Of a DNA stretch of 44,071 nt, positions 12,288 through 34,418 are shown piece after piece. Position 1 is the stretch's first letter, and every line of letters starts with the position of its first letter. Made by a program: the position numbers and the translations under genes. A model generated the notes under the pieces. That model was not told where the DNA came from. It saw nothing but the letters and a program-made list of their open reading frames with translations, and did no database searches. This DNA comes from Leptospira weilii serovar Ranarum str. ICFT (GTDB lineage Bacteria; Spirochaetota; Leptospiria; Leptospirales; Leptospiraceae): assembly GCF_000332415.1 (NCBI RefSeq), contig NZ_AOHC02000034.1:1-44071 (forward strand), in the 5' to 3' direction.

Positions 12288-14090
12288 ATGAATCACTTGG
12301 AATCTCGGAAGTTACGATGGAAATTAACGGTCGGTTTGGAATTACTGACTTCGATTTTGGCGGTTCCATTGGCGGTTTTGTTCGTAATTTCGGCGGGAGG
12401 TTACGACTTCGATCAGTCGATCGCATTGATCATTTCTTCCACGATTTCTTTGACCACTTCGTTTGTGGTTCCTTCCGTTCGGTTTGTGATACTCGGAAAA
12501 CTTTTCAGAAATCTGGAAGATAAAAATTGGTTTCTGTTGGACTCGAAAGAAAAATCCGAGATTAAAACGAAAATTCTCAATTTTCCACTCTACAATACTT
12601 GGTTTTACGTGATCCAGTGGTGTTACGGAATTTTTGCAGCGTGGAGAATCATGCACTTATTCTTCGTGCCGAAAACGATCGAATCCCTTCCTTTTGCGTT
12701 TCTTCCGGCGATCATCTATCCGATCTTAGGCGTTTCTCATTTCTTTTTAACGGAATCCGCGTTCGTGGTCCTTTTGGAATCCGATCGTCTGAACGAGGTT
12801 CAAGCGGATTCCGAAAAAATAAAAACCGTGGGAGTTCACACTAGAATTTTCAGCACGATCTCGGCGATCGCCGTACTTCCGATTATCATTTTAGGTTATC
12901 TTTTGTTTGAAGAAACGTCCGGTTGGATCAAACTCGGCGACGTCACGATTCCTTTGATTCTTACCTTGACGTTTATGTTGATTGCGGTCGGAATCGCTTC
13001 GTTTCAACTTTCTTCCACGATCCGAAGAAATTCCAAAAACATGATTCAAATTTTTGCGGAAATGTCCGACGGGAATCTGACTCATATTCTTCCCACCGTT
13101 TCCAGCGACGAGTTGGGTTCCAACAGTAGGGCGCTTAACGAATTTGTTAAGCGACTTCGTATTATCGTTAAGAGGGTGACTCGGGAAGCGGATAAACTTT
13201 CGGAAAGTTCTAAAACTCTCGGAGAGAATACGAAAGAATTGTCCGAAAAGATGCGGAACCAAGCGGCGTCTTCGGAGGAGATGAGTTCCTCCGTGGAGGA
13301 AATTACGGCTTCGATTCATTCCACCGCTTCTCGCGCCGAAAGTCAGACCCGGATCGCGAAAAAAGCGCAAACTTCTCTCGCGGAGTTGGAAGATAGAATT
13401 CGCCGGGTTCATACGGCTCTTTTGGAAACCAAAAGCGACGCGGATCGAATGAAAGGCGAAACCAAAAGCGGTGAAGAGGCTCTGAAAGGAACTCAGAAAG
13501 CGATGGAAGCCATCGAAGGAAGTACCGCGAAGATGGGAGCGACCATGAACGTGATCCGAGAAATTACGGATCGAATCGGTTTGCTTTCTTTGAACGCGTC
13601 CATCGAGGCTGCAAGGGCCGGTGAAGCGGGGAAGGGTTTTGCGGTGGTTGCTCAGGAGATCGCAAAACTCGGAGAACAAACGCAAGAAAACGCAAAAAGA
13701 ATTACGGCCGCCATCGCGGAAGCCTTGAGCGCGACTAAAAGCGGCAGGGAAGTGATCGAATCCACGCAGACGGTTTTTCAACGTATCGGAGATACCGTCG
13801 GAGTTACGCTGGATCGTGTTTCCGAGGTGACCTTATTATCCGATTCTCAATTGGTCGCGAGCGAACAAGTGAGGTCCGCGTTTACGGAGCTTTCTTTTTC
13901 TTCCGATGAAATCAGCAATCATACACAAGAACAAGCTCGAACTTCCGAAGAATTTTCAAAAACGATCGTCGCCATTTCCGAAACGACCGATTTCCTAAAC
14001 GACGTTGTGATCCGGATCGACGAACTTGCGGTAAAGTTGAACGAACAAGCGGACAAACTCAAATCGGAGATGGAATTTTTCAATACTTAA
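12288..14090 (+). CDS. Methyl-accepting chemotaxis protein with a six-TM N-terminal module
   Basis: A 600-aa protein from Met at 12288; the frame is open back to 12069, but those 73 residues look non-native. Six hydrophobic segments occupy about residues 11-245 with short loops, so there is no large periplasmic ligand domain. A HAMP-like segment follows (EMSDGNLTHILPTVSSDELG), then the signalling domain with EEMSSSVEEITASIHST and the conserved hairpin tip IGLLSLNASIEAARAGEAG. Such proteins signal to CheA/CheW at cell-pole arrays. The stop TAA begins a 36-bp repeat shared with the end of murC. Confidence 0.88.
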   Translation: MNHLESRKLRWKLTVGLELLTSILAVPLAVLFVISAGGYDFDQSIALIISSTISLTTSFVVPSVRFVILGKLFRNLEDKNWFLLDSKEKSEIKTKILNFPLYNTWFYVIQWCYGIFAAWRIMHLFFVPKTIESLPFAFLPAIIYPILGVSHFFLTESAFVVLLESDRLNEVQADSEKIKTVGVHTRIFSTISAIAVLPIIILGYLLFEETSGWIKLGDVTIPLILTLTFMLIAVGIASFQLSSTIRRNSKNMIQIFAEMSDGNLTHILPTVSSDELGSNSRALNEFVKRLRIIVKRVTREADKLSESSKTLGENTKELSEKMRNQAASSEEMSSSVEEITASIHSTASRAESQTRIAKKAQTSLAELEDRIRRVHTALLETKSDADRMKGETKSGEEALKGTQKAMEAIEGSTAKMGATMNVIREITDRIGLLSLNASIEAARAGEAGKGFAVVAQEIAKLGEQTQENAKRITAAIAEALSATKSGREVIESTQTVFQRIGDTVGVTLDRVSEVTLLSDSQLVASEQVRSAFTELSFSSDEISNHTQEQARTSEEFSKTIVAISETTDFLNDVVIRIDELAVKLNEQADKLKSEMEFFNT

Positions 14091-14123
14091 CGTGAGTTCG
14101 GCGTAACCGATGCGAAAGCGATT
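14088..14123 (+). repeat. Post-stop 36-bp repeat, copy at the chemoreceptor gene
   Basis: It starts with the stop codon in TAACGTGAG and ends ACCGATGCGAAAGCGATT. It matches 30889-30924 at 31 of 36 positions by eye, with the last 18 identical. Confidence 0.7.
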
Positions 14124-14374
14124 GAAGCGAGATCAACCGATTGAAATGACGAAAGAAAACCGTTTTTCGATCGATCCATCAATTTGTTGATCGGAGCAGA
14201 AACTAAAAAACTCGATCTCGCTTCAAGAGATAAGTCCGCCTGCCAAGGCCGGATTCGCCCAAACTTTCTTATACCGAATTCACGTTACTTAAAATCGATT
14301 TATCCGAAGCCATCGATTTGTTTAGGACTTGACTTAAGCCAAAGTAAAACCTTTCTTTTGCAAGAGGTTTTTCC

Positions 14375-15033
<659 letters not shown>

Positions 15034-15037
<4 letters not shown>

Positions 15038-16989
15038 GTCTGATCTTCCGCCAAAACGATCAAATTGTCCTCCGAGCGGATGGGAAACTCGACATCCTTG
15101 GAAGGAATCAGATAAACCCCGTATCCTTTTTTTTCGTCCTTTTCTTCGGAAGACATTCTGATTCCGAAACAAGTTTCTCCCCGTTTGAGCGCGGCGCCGA
15201 CACAATCCGCAAAACTCAGAGTTTGCGGCAAAGTTTCGAAATAAAGCGAAGCGGGTTTCAGATAGATTTCGCTTCCTTCGGGGCTAAAAAGATCCTCGTA
15301 AACGCGCATAACGTCCGGTTCTTGCGAAACCTGCGCCATCATCTTGGAAACGAACTGATTGGAGATGAGAAAATCCTTCACACCCGTTTCCAAAACGATT
15401 TCGGTATTTTCGGAATTCATAATTTCCGTAATCAACTGTGTCGAAGGTTGATTCCCGGTTTTCAGAGTATATCTTCTGAAATATTGTCTGAACCTGAGAA
15501 GAAGAGATATCGTCTGCGCGTCCACTTCCTCTATGTTTTCCTTTTCTTCGGCCAAAAAGATCACGGAGTCGTAGGATTCGGGTTCAAGTCGTTTCATCAC
15601 TGATTCTTGGGAAAGATCCGCTTGAAAGGCGCGTAACGTTACTTCGGGATATTTTTTCTTGAGACGTCCAACGATGGTTCTGAATTCTTCGTCGATCTGT
15701 TTTACGAGAATGTCGATGGTGGAACCCGGAGAAACGAACTTAGCGTATTCTTCCACGATGAGAGGGCTTTTGGAATTCCAACCTACGATGAGTTGTTTGT
15801 CGATCGGAACGGATCTTTTTATTTCCGGAAGTCGAAAGTCTCTCGGACTTGCAACGGCGGTTTCGGAAAAACGAATCTTGGAATCGTCCTCCGCGAGTAA
15901 CACAGCGTCTTCCTCGTCGTTTGGAACGTAATCCGAAGAAGGATTGAGAATCATCTCTCCGTTACCTTTTCTGAATCCCAAAGGAACCGATTCGTTAAAC
16001 CGAAATGAAATTTCCTTAAAATCCAGACCTTTCCAACCGGAAGAAGGTTTGTAAAAATAAATCTCGTCTCCTTCAAAACCGACGAGATTGGAATACACAA
16101 CCGCAAGTCCCGAGGTTCTGGAAGTTTGAACGAGTAGTTTTGCGAGAATATTCCTTTCGTCCATTACCTGAATCGAAGAAGAAAGCTCCTGAGCGATCAT
16201 TCGATTTTCCTCATTGTGGAGTTCCGCGACGATCGGAGGAAGTTCCCTATCGCGGCAAACGGCGACTAACGCCATGAGCGATTTCAAAACTTTCGCATCC
16301 CCTACGTTTCTGCCTTCTTTGGAATCCTCGCCTCCGGAGGAGTTTAAAACCAGAACGGACTTCGCTTCGCTCGCGTTTACTTTTCGGAGCGAATGAAGGC
16401 TCGAAGGAGTTCCGGAACGTGTGATGATTTTCGTCGTTTTTCCGGCTTTCAGATTTTCCGAAAAATAATCGTCCATAAACTCCTTATCCTCCTCCGAGAG
16501 TACCGTTACGACGGCCCTCGACTCCGAAGAATTCGCCTCGATCAGCTCCTTGATGATTTCCAAAACCCTGACTCCGAACCCGAGTATAATCGTATGATCT
16601 TTTTCTAATACGTCGCTTTTTCCTTTTCTCAGATCCTGGATTTTTTGATCGAATTGGTTCGTGATAAAGGCCACTAAACTGGAAAATAAAACGAGTCCGA
16701 GAAACACGGTGAGGATTCCCAAAAATTTGTTGAACCAGTTCGATTCCCCGTCTTCGGCAACGGCCCCCGCATCGGAAATTTGCAGAAACACCCTCCACAA
16801 AAATTCTCCCTTACCTTGGATCGATTCGTCCGGGAAAATTAAACCTCCCGATAGGCGGAGAATGGAAAGAGATACGAAGGCGATTAGGAACAAAAGGATG
16901 AGGGCTGCAAAAACCGCGCCGCCGCCCCGAGACATGAAGTTGTCGAAGTGATAACGAAGTTGATCCGAAAATTTGCGGTTTGATTTCAT
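15034..16989 (-). CDS. CASTOR/POLLUX-like ion channel with RCK domains
   Basis: A 651-aa protein. Two membrane segments (about residues 25-47 and 88-113) flank a pore loop with QISDAGAVAEDG, which recalls the DAG-containing filter of the plant CASTOR/POLLUX (DMI1) channels rather than the potassium filter TVGYG. A Rossmann-like RCK domain follows with HTIILGFGVRVLEIIKEL (about 133-150), and a second, diverged nucleotide-binding-like domain begins at about residue 400 (QLIVGWNSKSPLIVEEY). The likely role is a gated cation channel in the inner membrane. Ion selectivity cannot be read from the sequence. Confidence 0.8.
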
Positions 16990-17122
16990 GATGGGAGAAT
17001 GGAAATCAAGGCCCGATTTTAATCAAATGGAAAAAAAGAATCCGCGCGAAAAATATCGTTTTCGAGAAACGTTTAAAATCGAAACGCAAAATAAATATAT
17101 GATTCCGAATTGAGAAACTATA

Positions 17123-17551
17123 TTATGAAAATCGAATGGAGCTTATAACCGTGGCGAGTTCGTTTACGAGATAACTCGGGGGCATTTCGTCGCTGTTATA
17201 CGTAAGAAGGGTCATTCTTTTTTGATTGGAGATCATATAAACCATCCAGAAACGATCCTCTTTCACGAATTCGCAGGCCATAATTCTGCTGCCTTCTTCG
17301 TTTTCGAAAGCGGCGATTTTGTCCTCTTCGAAATCGATCTCGTGCGTTTTGAGATATCTTTTCAGTTCTTCTCCGAGATCGTAACTTCCGGATTTATTTT
17401 CGAAGGCGTAAACTTGAAGAGCGCCGCTTCCGTTTTCTTCGAAAAAAGCGGGAATCCCTTCGATGACCAGTTGAACCCAGTGCGCCGGGACGACCATGGA
17501 ATACCAACCGTTGGGCGAGGTGTAGAGTTTGTATTCCGGAGTTTGAGACAT
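17123..17551 (-). CDS. Conserved hypothetical protein (DUF3805/PsbP-like fold suspected)
   Basis: A 142-aa protein with no signal peptide. It begins with SPNGWYSMVVPAHWVQ, the pattern of small proteins whose first strand-turn reads S-P-x-G-W-[YF]-[ST]-[ML]-x-[VI]-P. It ends with PSYLVNELATVISSIRF, the usual closing helix-strand of that fold. The biochemical role is unknown. It is divergently placed 92 bp from the alpha/beta hydrolase gene. Confidence 0.55.
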   Translation of the reverse strand: MSQTPEYKLYTSPNGWYSMVVPAHWVQLVIEGIPAFFEENGSGALQVYAFENKSGSYDLGEELKRYLKTHEIDFEEDKIAAFENEEGSRIMACEFVKEDRFWMVYMISNQKRMTLLTYNSDEMPPSYLVNELATVISSIRFS

Positions 17552-17643
17552 GACAATTCTCTAAACCAGAATCTTTTCCTGGATTTTTCGGGCAAGCAGC
17601 TTCTATTGGTTGACATTTCGAAATTTCAGTTATTTTTAATTCT

Positions 17644-18906
<1,263 letters not shown>

Positions 18907-19030
18907 TACGCCATATCGGAGTTTCGTTTTGAGTCGAGAGCGATCCAACTTCTAAAACCCGATCGCTAAAACGAAAAACCACATAATCTCTTTTCGTTGA
19001 CGGAATCCTTTTGCGTCTCAGATTTGATGC

Positions 19031-19702
19031 ATGAGCCCCTTTTACGGCCGGATTTCCAAGTTACTTCCCTTTGTAATCATACTACTATTCGTTTCCAATT
19101 GTTTCGATTACGAGGAAACCTTGACGATCAATCACGACTTTTCCGGAACATTAGAAGTTTCTTATTTAGTTCCGACTCGCAAAAATTCGGACGAATCCCT
19201 CATCAAATTTCTTCCCACTCAAAAGAACGAAATTTTAGGTAGATTGAACAAGGGATTTTTTTCCAAAAACGTTTCACTCAAGGATTATACGTATCAAAAA
19301 ATCGTAATACCGGAAACCGATCCGAGTTTATTTCGGGAAAAAGCGAAGGTTTATTATAAGGTGGAATTTCAGGATCTTTCTCAGATTGAAGACGCGATGC
19401 TCGGTAAGGTTCAGGTCCGTAAAAAAGGAAATACGATCTACGTCAAAAGGGAAATTCCCGCGATCAGTCGGGCGCCCGAAACTTTGAAGAAGGACGGAGA
19501 AAAAAAAATTTATTCCGAAACGCTTCGTTTGTTGCGTACGAGTTCCATTTTGTTTAAGGTGAATTTTCCGATCGCATCCGTTTGCAGATCCAATCGAGGA
19601 GACGTCAATCTGGGTAGGCTCAGTTATCGTTTGCCTCTCGCGGAAACGATCGAAAAAACCGGCAACAATTCCTGGGATTATAGAATCACGGTTATTTATT
19701 GA
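19031..19702 (+). CDS. Putative lipoprotein, unknown function
   Basis: A 223-aa protein. The N-terminal hydrophobic stretch LLPFVIILLFVSNC ends in a Leptospira-style lipobox with Cys24, the predicted lipidation site. The mature part is beta-rich with EETLTINHDFSGTLEVSY right after the cysteine. It is probably attached to the outer or inner membrane; I recognise no family. A MITE-like hairpin begins about 14 bp after the stop. Confidence 0.68.
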   Translation: MSPFYGRISKLLPFVIILLFVSNCFDYEETLTINHDFSGTLEVSYLVPTRKNSDESLIKFLPTQKNEILGRLNKGFFSKNVSLKDYTYQKIVIPETDPSLFREKAKVYYKVEFQDLSQIEDAMLGKVQVRKKGNTIYVKREIPAISRAPETLKKDGEKKIYSETLRLLRTSSILFKVNFPIASVCRSNRGDVNLGRLSYRLPLAETIEKTGNNSWDYRITVIY

Positions 19703-19715
19703 CTTTCTCGTAATG

Positions 19716-19814
19716 GAGTTGTTGAAAAATTCCGTATCCGCTTTTAACAGAACGGCGGTATCGGTTCGTCTTGTTAACAAAAGAAAGAGAAGAAAATTAA
19801 TTTTTCAACAACTC
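19716..19814. mobile_element. MITE-like element with 16-bp perfect terminal inverted repeats
   Basis: GAGTTGTTGAAAAATT (19716-19731) is the exact reverse complement of 19799-19814. The 99-bp unit contains no gene and has a second inner pairing between ttaaca (19744-19749) and tgttaa (19772-19777). It sits between the lipoprotein gene and a toxin-antitoxin remnant. No obvious target duplication flanks it. It could also be a very large transcription terminator. Confidence 0.55.
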
Positions 19815-19898
19815 TAATATACATAAGGCTATCGTTCCTATACAACAAAATCATAAAATGAATCTTGACAAATGTCGAATTCACACTACTTTGAAAAT

Positions 19899-20123
19899 AT
19901 GGAATATAAGAATCGATTGAGTTCCGATCCCAATGTGATGTTGGGTAAACCCGTAATCAAAGGAACACGGATTACCGTAGAGTTGATCTTGGAAAGATTA
20001 GGGGAAGGAATGTCGGTTGAGGAACTTCTTGCCGCTACTCCGAACATTACTAAAGAAGATATTCTTGCTTGTCTTTCCTATTCGAGCGACGTTATTTCCA
20101 GAGAAAGCTTGATTGCAAGTTAA
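19899..20123 (+). CDS. DUF433 family antitoxin
   Basis: A 74-aa protein from Met at 19899; an upstream ATG at 19872 would add nine residues. The DUF433 signature is clear: LSSDPNVMLGKPVIKGTRITVELILERLGEG (seen as DPNVMLGKPVIKGTRIT), then TPNITKEDILACLSYSSD. DUF433 proteins carry a winged helix and are usually paired with a DUF5615 PIN-like toxin. Remains of such a toxin overlap the stop codon. Confidence 0.8.
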   Translation: MEYKNRLSSDPNVMLGKPVIKGTRITVELILERLGEGMSVEELLAATPNITKEDILACLSYSSDVISRESLIAS

Positions 20124-20238
20124 GATTCTTGCCGACGAAAACGTTGATTTTCGTATCATTCAAAAACTCAGAAACTCGGGATTTACGGTTCAATCCGTAG
20201 TTTTAAAAATCCGCGAGCGATCGATGCGGAGTCAATAA
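20119..20238 (+). pseudogene. Truncated DUF5615 PIN-like toxin remnant
   Basis: The frame from 20119 reads VKILADENVDFRIIQKLRNSG then FTVQSV, the characteristic N-terminus of DUF5615 toxins, but opens with GTT instead of a start codon and stops after 39 codons. The full family length is roughly 110-120 aa. The stop lies inside the left arm of a 14-bp inverted repeat (20230-20243), so an insertion or deletion probably removed the rest. It overlaps the antitoxin end by 5 bp, as usual for intact pairs. Confidence 0.75.
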
Positions 20239-20290
20239 ATTGCGTTTTTAAGCGATTTTACCGTTTCTTTTTTTTTGCAATTTATTGACT
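20230..20290. repeat. 14-bp perfect inverted repeat
   Basis: AGTCAATAAATTGC (20230-20243) and GCAATTTATTGACT (20277-20290) are exact reverse complements 33 bp apart. The left arm supplies the stop of the toxin remnant. It could be a small palindromic insertion. Confidence 0.7.
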
Positions 20291-20489
20291 GTAGCACTGT
20301 ATTTCGACCCTTGGGGAGAAATACTGAGTTCGAGCGCGGTCCGGTGAAACCGGACGCGGCATAAATCATCCGCTATGGAACGGCATTCGTTTTAAAATTT
20401 TAAAGAAGCGGCTTTTACGGGAACTCCCGCCGATTTTCTCAAGCTTTAGGACAAACTCTACATAGAATCGGTAAGACGTTATTTTCGCT
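20291..20489. other. Non-coding stretch with a GC-rich hairpin
   Basis: No gene is seen. A perfect 7-bp stem GTCCGGT (20339-20345) / ACCGGAC (20349-20355) closes a GAA triloop. It may be a terminator for minus-strand mqnA read-through or a remnant of a mobile sequence; no T-run follows. Confidence 0.45.
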
Positions 20490-21239
20490 CTACAACAGAT
20501 TTAAGTTCCCGCACTTTTCTCCGAAAAGAAGAAGTCCTTCCCGATCTTTTTCCGTTACCTTGTAGTGTAATTCTTGCATGAGATATTCCCGAACCAAAAC
20601 GGGAGGAAGTCTGGTTTCGTGAGAGACGATCTCTTCTATGCGAGAAATTCCATATTCCAAAGATTGAATGAAGATGGAATCGTCCGCCTTTAAAGGTTTT
20701 TTACTCGCCCAAAGAGCGAATATAAAACCGAGTCCCGTGATCTCGTTCCACCAACGAGCCAAGTCCTTGACCTCGTAAAACTCGGGATTCCATTTTGCTA
20801 ATAGAGCGTTGTCTCCGAAAAGCATGTGCGATCCGATCCCCTTCGAGATTTGTTCCTGAATGAGTTTCGAATCCTTCGGTTCCACGTCCGGAACCAGCCC
20901 GCTTTCTTCGTGAACCAATACACGAACCAAGGCCACACTCGTTTTGGAACCGTTGTCCGTTTGTATCAACTCGGGAGGATATTTTTCCTTTTTGTTTTTA
21001 AAAAAAAGAATGGATCTGACTTTTTCCCGGGCGCAAACCCCCGTGCCGTAATACGTATTCAGGATTTCCGAATTACGAATACATTCGATCGAAGAAATCA
21101 AACCCAGATCGATCTCTCCGTTTAATAAGTAGTCTTTTAGAATGGCCGGATTTTCAGAGACGATTTCGTGTTCTTGATTTTTTTCAAATCCCCAGGTTAA
21201 CGGTCTTGCGTTTAAATGTTTAACGATTCCTATCTTCAA
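20490..21239 (-). CDS. mqnA: Chorismate dehydratase of the futalosine menaquinone pathway
   Basis: A 249-aa protein that converts chorismate to 3-enolpyruvyl-benzoate, the first step of the futalosine route. Periplasmic-binding-protein-like motifs fit Mqn[17 protein letters not shown] at the N-terminus, [19 protein letters not shown] and [18 protein letters not shown]. The start is TTG at 21239, which overlaps the TGA stop of the DUF2007 gene (ATTGA). The frame runs 85 codons further upstream, but that part is the other gene read out of frame. Confidence 0.85.
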   Translation of the reverse strand: MKIGIVKHLNARPLTWGFEKNQEHEIVSENPAILKDYLLNGEIDLGLISSIECIRNSEILNTYYGTGVCAREKVRSILFFKNKKEKYPPELIQTDNGSKTSVALVRVLVHEESGLVPDVEPKDSKLIQEQISKGIGSHMLFGDNALLAKWNPEFYEVKDLARWWNEITGLGFIFALWASKKPLKADDSIFIQSLEYGISRIEEIVSHETRLPPVLVREYLMQELHYKVTEKDREGLLLFGEKCGNLNLL

Positions 21240-21490
21240 TGGTTCTCTCTTTCCAAAAACTCCAATAATATCGGATAATCCCGATTTGCCAAATACAGTA
21301 CCGCACAATGATTGGCCGCGGGAACCGCCGCTCCTTCCAAAAAGAACAATTCCTCGCCGATAACGAAATAATGAATTTCCTGCGCGTCCAAAAAGGATTT
21401 TACGATGGATAACAACATCGGGTCCGCGGTTTCCCAACGGGCCGAAAAGTCGTCTTCGTTTTCCGGTTCGTTTTTCTCGTATGGTTCCAT
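21236..21490 (-). CDS. DUF2007-like small protein
   Basis: An 84-aa acidic protein. [25 protein letters not shown] and [21 protein letters not shown] followed by a C-terminal helix match the DUF2007 pattern, in which a strand-helix unit compares two alternative copies of a protein ('LAAxLLxxxxIPxxV'). Members are often called putative signal-transducing proteins; no function is proven. Translationally coupled to mqnA by a 4-bp overlap. Confidence 0.65.
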   Translation of the reverse strand: MEPYEKNEPENEDDFSARWETADPMLLSIVKSFLDAQEIHYFVIGEELFFLEGAAVPAANHCAVLYLANRDYPILLEFLERENH

Positions 21491-21681
21491 TCAAAAAAAT
21501 ATTTCGTTCGAATTCTATTTTTTACACCGTCTCATTGTTTCGGCGGTTTTCAACGAGAAAGTTCCGATCAATTTGAATTCGTATTGAGATAAGTTACAAA
21601 ACGATTTTTAATTCATATCTTGAAAACCTAAATTTGTAACTCTTGACAGAGGACTCGGTTCTTTATAAACCATTCCATTAT

Positions 21682-22554
<873 letters not shown>

Positions 22555-22556
22555 TC

Positions 22557-23075
<519 letters not shown>

Positions 23076-23154
23076 TGATCCTAGAATAATTCCTCGTTTG
23101 TATGTGTCAAAAGAATCTCCTTGCAGGACCGACACTTCGGAAAAGAATGGAACG

Positions 23155-24111
<957 letters not shown>

Positions 24112-24442
24112 ATGTCGTCGTTCTCCGCGTTTTTGAGTCGTCCCCTTTGGAAGGATCTAGGGGTTTTATTTTTGAACTTGGGAAAGGTGATTCTTTTTTT
24201 GAGTTTATTCTTTCTTTATGTTTGGCAGAACGTTCAAGTTGCGAGACTCAACCGAGAAATCGGAGTGGCGACGGGCGAAAAGGTCAAACAGATCAAAAAG
24301 AACGACGACTTAAAAATCGGAGTCGCCACTTATACTTCCGCGAGAAGGATCGAAACTCTGTATCGAAAAACGTACAACTATCTTCCCATCACCGTGGGAG
24401 ATAGAATCATCACTTTGAATTTACCCCCCGAAAAGAACGAAG

Positions 24443-26036
<1,594 letters not shown>

Positions 26037-26064
26037 CCGTTTTTTTGAAAACAGGACAGGCAAA

Positions 26065-29395
<3,331 letters not shown>

Positions 29396-29397
29396 AG

Positions 29398-30891
29398 ATG
29401 GACCCAAATCGGAAACCCTTTCACAAACCGTTCTTATTGGGAATCGGCGGCTCCGGAATGTCCTCTCTCGCGTTTTTACTTTTGAGCAAGGGTTTTAAGG
29501 TGGGCGGTTACGACGGTAAACATTCCGCGATCGTCGAAAAGCTGGTTGCAAACGGAGCGACCGTATTGCATAAATCCGATGTTTTAGACGTAGGGGATTA
29601 TGATCTTGCGGTTTATTCTTCCGCGATCCGATTGGATTCTCATCCTTTGGTAAAAAAATTCAGAGAGAAGGGAATTCCTTTAATTCATCGGTCGGAACTG
29701 CTTCACCAAATCATGGCGGAGAAAAAACAGATTTCCGTCGCGGGTTCCCACGGTAAGACGACTACGACCGCGATGACCGCGTTCCTTTTGGAAAAATGCG
29801 GGATGTCCCCGTCGGTGATGGTGGGAGGAGAGGTTGCGTTCTTAGGTGGAAAGGGCGGATCCTGGGGAAAGGGAGAATGGGGAGTTTTCGAGTCGGACGA
29901 GTCGGACGGAACATTCAATAATCATCATGCGGAAATTAGAGTTCTCACAAACGTGGACGAAGACCATCTGGATTATTATAAGACGCGGGAGAATCTTTTG
30001 GGCGCCTTTGCCCGTTATATGGAACGCGCTTCCCGAAGTTTGATTTTGAATCTGGACGACGTCGGAATTCTGGATTCGTTCGTTTTGATTCCGGATCGTC
30101 CTAGAATATTAGGTTTTTCTAAATCTATGGTTTCCGGCGGAACTACAAAGGGTTTTTCTAAAAATCCGGACGTTGCGGAAAACGGTGCTGCCTCCTCTAA
30201 CTTAGAGAACGAAACGTTCCGTGTTCGAAACAATGCGGAAAACGACGCTTTATCGGATTTCGATTCTTCCAAAATCGTATATTACACGATCGAGTCCGGC
30301 GTTTTGAGTTTTCGATTTCAAGAAAAGGAATATTCGTTTTCTCTTAAGTATCCCGGCGAACACTATTTGAAAAACGCTTTGGCTGCGATTTTGGCGTGTT
30401 TCGAGGCGGGGGCGCCTATTGCGGAACTCGTTTCTAAAATTCCGGAGTATTCCGGCGTTAGCCGAAGATTGGAATATCTCGGAAGCAAAAACGGGATCGA
30501 GGTTTACGACGACTACGGGCATCATCCCACCGAAATCAAGGCGGTGATTCAGTCGATGGAGGATTTGAAAAAAGACGGAAGGGCGATCGTTCTTTTTCAA
30601 CCGCATCGGTATTCGAGGACACAAAGTCTTTACAAAGAATTCGCCGAAAGTCTGGATACGGGAGATACCGTTTATCTTTTACCGATCTATTCCGCGGGTG
30701 AAGAGCCGATCGACGGTGTAAAAACCGAACTCATCGCGGATTCCATGAAGGTTTCCGCAAAAATTCTTTCCGGAGAAATTTCCGAGGGTGTTATGGCCCT
30801 GAAGGATTTTTTGAAACCCGGGGACAAACTCGTCACACTCGGGGCCGGTAACGTAAGAGACTGGGGCCTGGCTTTTTTAAAAGATGAGTAA
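29398..30891 (+). CDS. murC: UDP-N-acetylmuramate-L-alanine ligase
   Basis: A 497-aa Mur ligase, first amino-acid addition to UDP-MurNAc. Motifs: [13 protein letters not shown] (N-terminal nucleotide loop), [14 protein letters not shown] (ATP P-loop), [32 protein letters not shown] and [11 protein letters not shown] polar stretch of about 45 residues in the central domain (roughly 250-290, containing [17 protein letters not shown]) appears as an insertion relative to typical MurC. It starts 3 bp after the murG stop. The stop codon is the start of a 36-bp repeat. Confidence 0.96.
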   Translation: MDPNRKPFHKPFLLGIGGSGMSSLAFLLLSKGFKVGGYDGKHSAIVEKLVANGATVLHKSDVLDVGDYDLAVYSSAIRLDSHPLVKKFREKGIPLIHRSELLHQIMAEKKQISVAGSHGKTTTTAMTAFLLEKCGMSPSVMVGGEVAFLGGKGGSWGKGEWGVFESDESDGTFNNHHAEIRVLTNVDEDHLDYYKTRENLLGAFARYMERASRSLILNLDDVGILDSFVLIPDRPRILGFSKSMVSGGTTKGFSKNPDVAENGAASSNLENETFRVRNNAENDALSDFDSSKIVYYTIESGVLSFRFQEKEYSFSLKYPGEHYLKNALAAILACFEAGAPIAELVSKIPEYSGVSRRLEYLGSKNGIEVYDDYGHHPTEIKAVIQSMEDLKKDGRAIVLFQPHRYSRTQSLYKEFAESLDTGDTVYLLPIYSAGEEPIDGVKTELIADSMKVSAKILSGEISEGVMALKDFLKPGDKLVTLGAGNVRDWGLAFLKDE

Positions 30892-30924
30892 CGTGAGATC
30901 GGGCTGACCGATGCGAAAGCGATT
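30889..30924 (+). repeat. Post-stop 36-bp repeat, copy at murC
   Basis: Begins with the murC stop in TAACGTGAG and ends ACCGATGCGAAAGCGATT. It matches 14088-14123. A 5-bp CGGGC/GCCCG pair brackets part of this copy. Confidence 0.7.
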
Positions 30925-30976
30925 CGCCCGGATTTTCAACCGCCGATTTCCAGCGGACCGTCGGGCGTAGAAAATT

Positions 30977-31810
<834 letters not shown>

Positions 31811-32136
31811 AGACAGTCGCAACCTTCTCCATAAGTTATTTGGATTTGAAGGTAAACCTGTCGGAAATACAACGGCCTTCTGCGAGATCCCGGAACATAC
31901 GAATCCTAACTTTTGATCCCGATAATCGATCCACCGATTTCTAAAACGCGGGAACTCCCACAAAAATCGCACGGCCAGAGTTCGTAGACGTTGTAAATTT
32001 TTCATTCTCAATCATCGGACTTTTTAGCGAACACTTTAGCCAGCGTTTTCTTTTGGAAGGATCCTAAAAATACGGTTGTCGGAGAACCGGAGGACGGGAA
32101 AACTAGGGGCAGATTTTGGAAAGGAAACCCGGGTTC

Positions 32137-32415
32137 ATGGAATTTTTATTACAATTGGAAAACATACTGAAAAAAAGAAAACAGGATCTTCCCGAAAAAT
32201 CTTATACCGCGGATTTGTTTCGAGGCGGGGTGGATCGGATCCTCAAAAAAGTAGGGGAAGAAGCCGGAGAAGTCATCATCGCGGCGAAAAATTCGGACAA
32301 AAAAGAACTCACACACGAAGTGGCCGATCTGATTTTTCATTTGCAAGTGTTGCTCGTCGAACAAGGGCTTTCATTACAGGACATCGTGGAAGAACTTCGC
32401 AAACGCCATTCTTAA
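32137..32415 (+). CDS. hisE: Phosphoribosyl-ATP pyrophosphatase
   Basis: A 92-aa protein, second step of histidine synthesis. [19 protein letters not shown] and [14 protein letters not shown] carry the metal-binding Glu/Asp of the MazG-like fold, and SYTADLF is the usual HisE N-terminal motif. The start at 32137 (MEFLLQLEN) is preferred over a TTG seven codons upstream. No other his gene lies next to it. The downstream glycosyltransferase starts 5 bp after the stop. Confidence 0.92.
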   Translation: MEFLLQLENILKKRKQDLPEKSYTADLFRGGVDRILKKVGEEAGEVIIAAKNSDKKELTHEVADLIFHLQVLLVEQGLSLQDIVEELRKRHS

Positions 32416-32420
32416 AAAAA

Positions 32421-34361
<1,941 letters not shown>

Positions 34362-34418
34362 AACAAGGATAAGAAAATTATAGTTTTTGAATATTCGAAA
34401 TGTAAATTCCAATCATAT

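Noticed and set aside
20339..20355. Rho-independent terminator
   Set aside because: The stem is perfect but there is no T-run on either strand; listed only within the non-coding stretch.
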